Below, in pieces: positions 63,682-64,000 of a stretch of DNA of 64,000 nucleotides. The notes beneath the pieces were generated by a model that was given only the letters and a program-made list of their open reading frames with translations, did not search any database and was not told the DNA's origin. The position numbers and the translations under genes are program-made. Location of the stretch: positions 124,001 through 188,000 of the forward strand of contig BNBA01000003.1 of the NCBI GenBank assembly GCA_014654535.1, given 5' to 3'. The stretch is from Xanthomonas boreopolis (lineage in GTDB: Bacteria; Pseudomonadota; Gammaproteobacteria; Xanthomonadales; Xanthomonadaceae). Position 1 is the stretch's first letter; each line of letters starts with the position of its first letter.

Positions 63682-64000
63682 ATGAACTGGACCACCCCCG
63701 ACCTGTGCGACCGCTTCCCCGAGGTGGCCGTGGCCGAGCCGCTGTTCCGCAGCTTCGGCGGCCGGGCCGCGTTTTCGGGGCCGTTGGCGACGGTACGCTG
63801 CTTCGAGGACAACTCGCGCGTGCGCGAGCTGGCGATGACGCCGGGCGAGGGGCGGGTGCTGGTGGTGGACGGGCAGGGCTCGCTCCGGCACGCGCTGGTG
63901 GGCGACCAGATCGCGGCCAATGCCGCGGCGAACGGTTGGGCGGGCATGCTGATCCATGGCTGCGTGCGCGACGTCGAAATACTGGCCACGCTGCCGGTCG
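63682..64000 (+). CDS. rraA: Ribonuclease E activity regulator RraA, 5' part
   Basis: The first 106 residues are visible and the gene runs off the window end. It begins [20 protein letters not shown], with [39 protein letters not shown], then [12 protein letters not shown]. RraA binds RNase E and dampens its activity, and is also a relative of HMG/CHA aldolases. The start at ATG 63682 has GAGGA eight bases before it. The rest cannot be judged here. Confidence 0.93.
   Translation, partial: MNWTTPDLCDRFPEVAVAEPLFRSFGGRAAFSGPLATVRCFEDNSRVRELAMTPGEGRVLVVDGQGSLRHALVGDQIAANAAANGWAGMLIHGCVRDVEILATLPV

Overview
The window is GC-rich chromosomal DNA, densely coded on both strands. Protein resemblance and regulatory sites point to a gammaproteobacterium of the Xanthomonadaceae/Lysobacteraceae type (Xanthomonas, Lysobacter, Luteimonas, Pseudoxanthomonas and relatives). 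Supporting signs are a THX-like ribosomal protein with an Ala/Lys tail, several TonB-dependent receptors, a Clp/CRP-like site, REP-like palindromes of the kind that litter these genomes, and housekeeping genes of gammaproteobacterial type (ispB, gltX, mfd, rlmJ, rraA). The genus cannot be fixed from this sequence alone. No phage, integron, insertion sequence, CRISPR array, rRNA or tRNA was recognised.

Layout. 0-8.6 kb: dienelactone hydrolase, octaprenyl diphosphate synthase, FMN reductase, ssb, an orphan Rap1a/Tai-type immunity protein, a divergent DmeR/DmeF metal-efflux pair with its operator, an unlisted 32-residue membrane peptide behind a Clp-like site, a DUF819 membrane protein and a ThuA-like protein. 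8.9-18.6 kb: the yjiX-cstA carbon-starvation/pyruvate uptake pair, two pirins (one lacking half of its metal site), OsmC, aquaporin, endonuclease V, gpmA, and a RidA gene divergent from a LysR regulator. 18.7-28.5 kb: M13 peptidase lipoprotein, ClsC-like phospholipase D, a membrane diguanylate cyclase, mfd and a GNAT acetyltransferase. 28.6-36.1 kb: rlmJ, then after a 585-bp dispersed repeat the creBCD regulon followed by tightly packed small genes, a GNAT and a nitrilase-like hydrolase. 36.1-47.7 kb: metal and envelope genes, namely a siderophore receptor with a Fur box, gltX, zur, MFS/MarR, a second TonB receptor, a ZnuD-type zinc receptor divergent from a MerC-domain protein across a Zur-like site, and the THX protein. 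47.8-59.8 kb: NPP-type phosphodiesterase lipoprotein, ogt and an Ada-AlkA fusion, a ClpP-like lipoprotein, DUF4019, a histidine kinase with a lone receiver, a UbiH-family hydroxylase, S4 protein, an ECF sigma factor with a membrane partner, and a DeaD-type helicase. 60-64 kb: RluF-type pseudouridine synthase, a second copy of the dispersed repeat, an EamA transporter, DUF72, and rraA cut by the window end.

How the genes work together. Metal homeostasis is over-represented: DmeRF (Ni/Co efflux), Zur with a predicted target (znuD/merC), and a Fur-type box before a siderophore receptor. Envelope stress is represented by CreBC/CreD. Two CreB-type direct repeats (cre-tags) were found, one before creD and a perfect one in the promoter region of the GNAT gene beyond rlmJ. 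DNA repair is represented by mfd, nfi, ogt and ada-alkA.

The most unusual signal is the dispersed element at 29.6-30.2 kb and 60.8-61.4 kb. It can be drawn as a closed stem around three hairpins, shows a compensatory T-A to C-G change between the two copies, and carries a conserved intrinsic terminator. It may be a structured RNA or a non-autonomous mobile element. No wholly new protein system can be demonstrated here.
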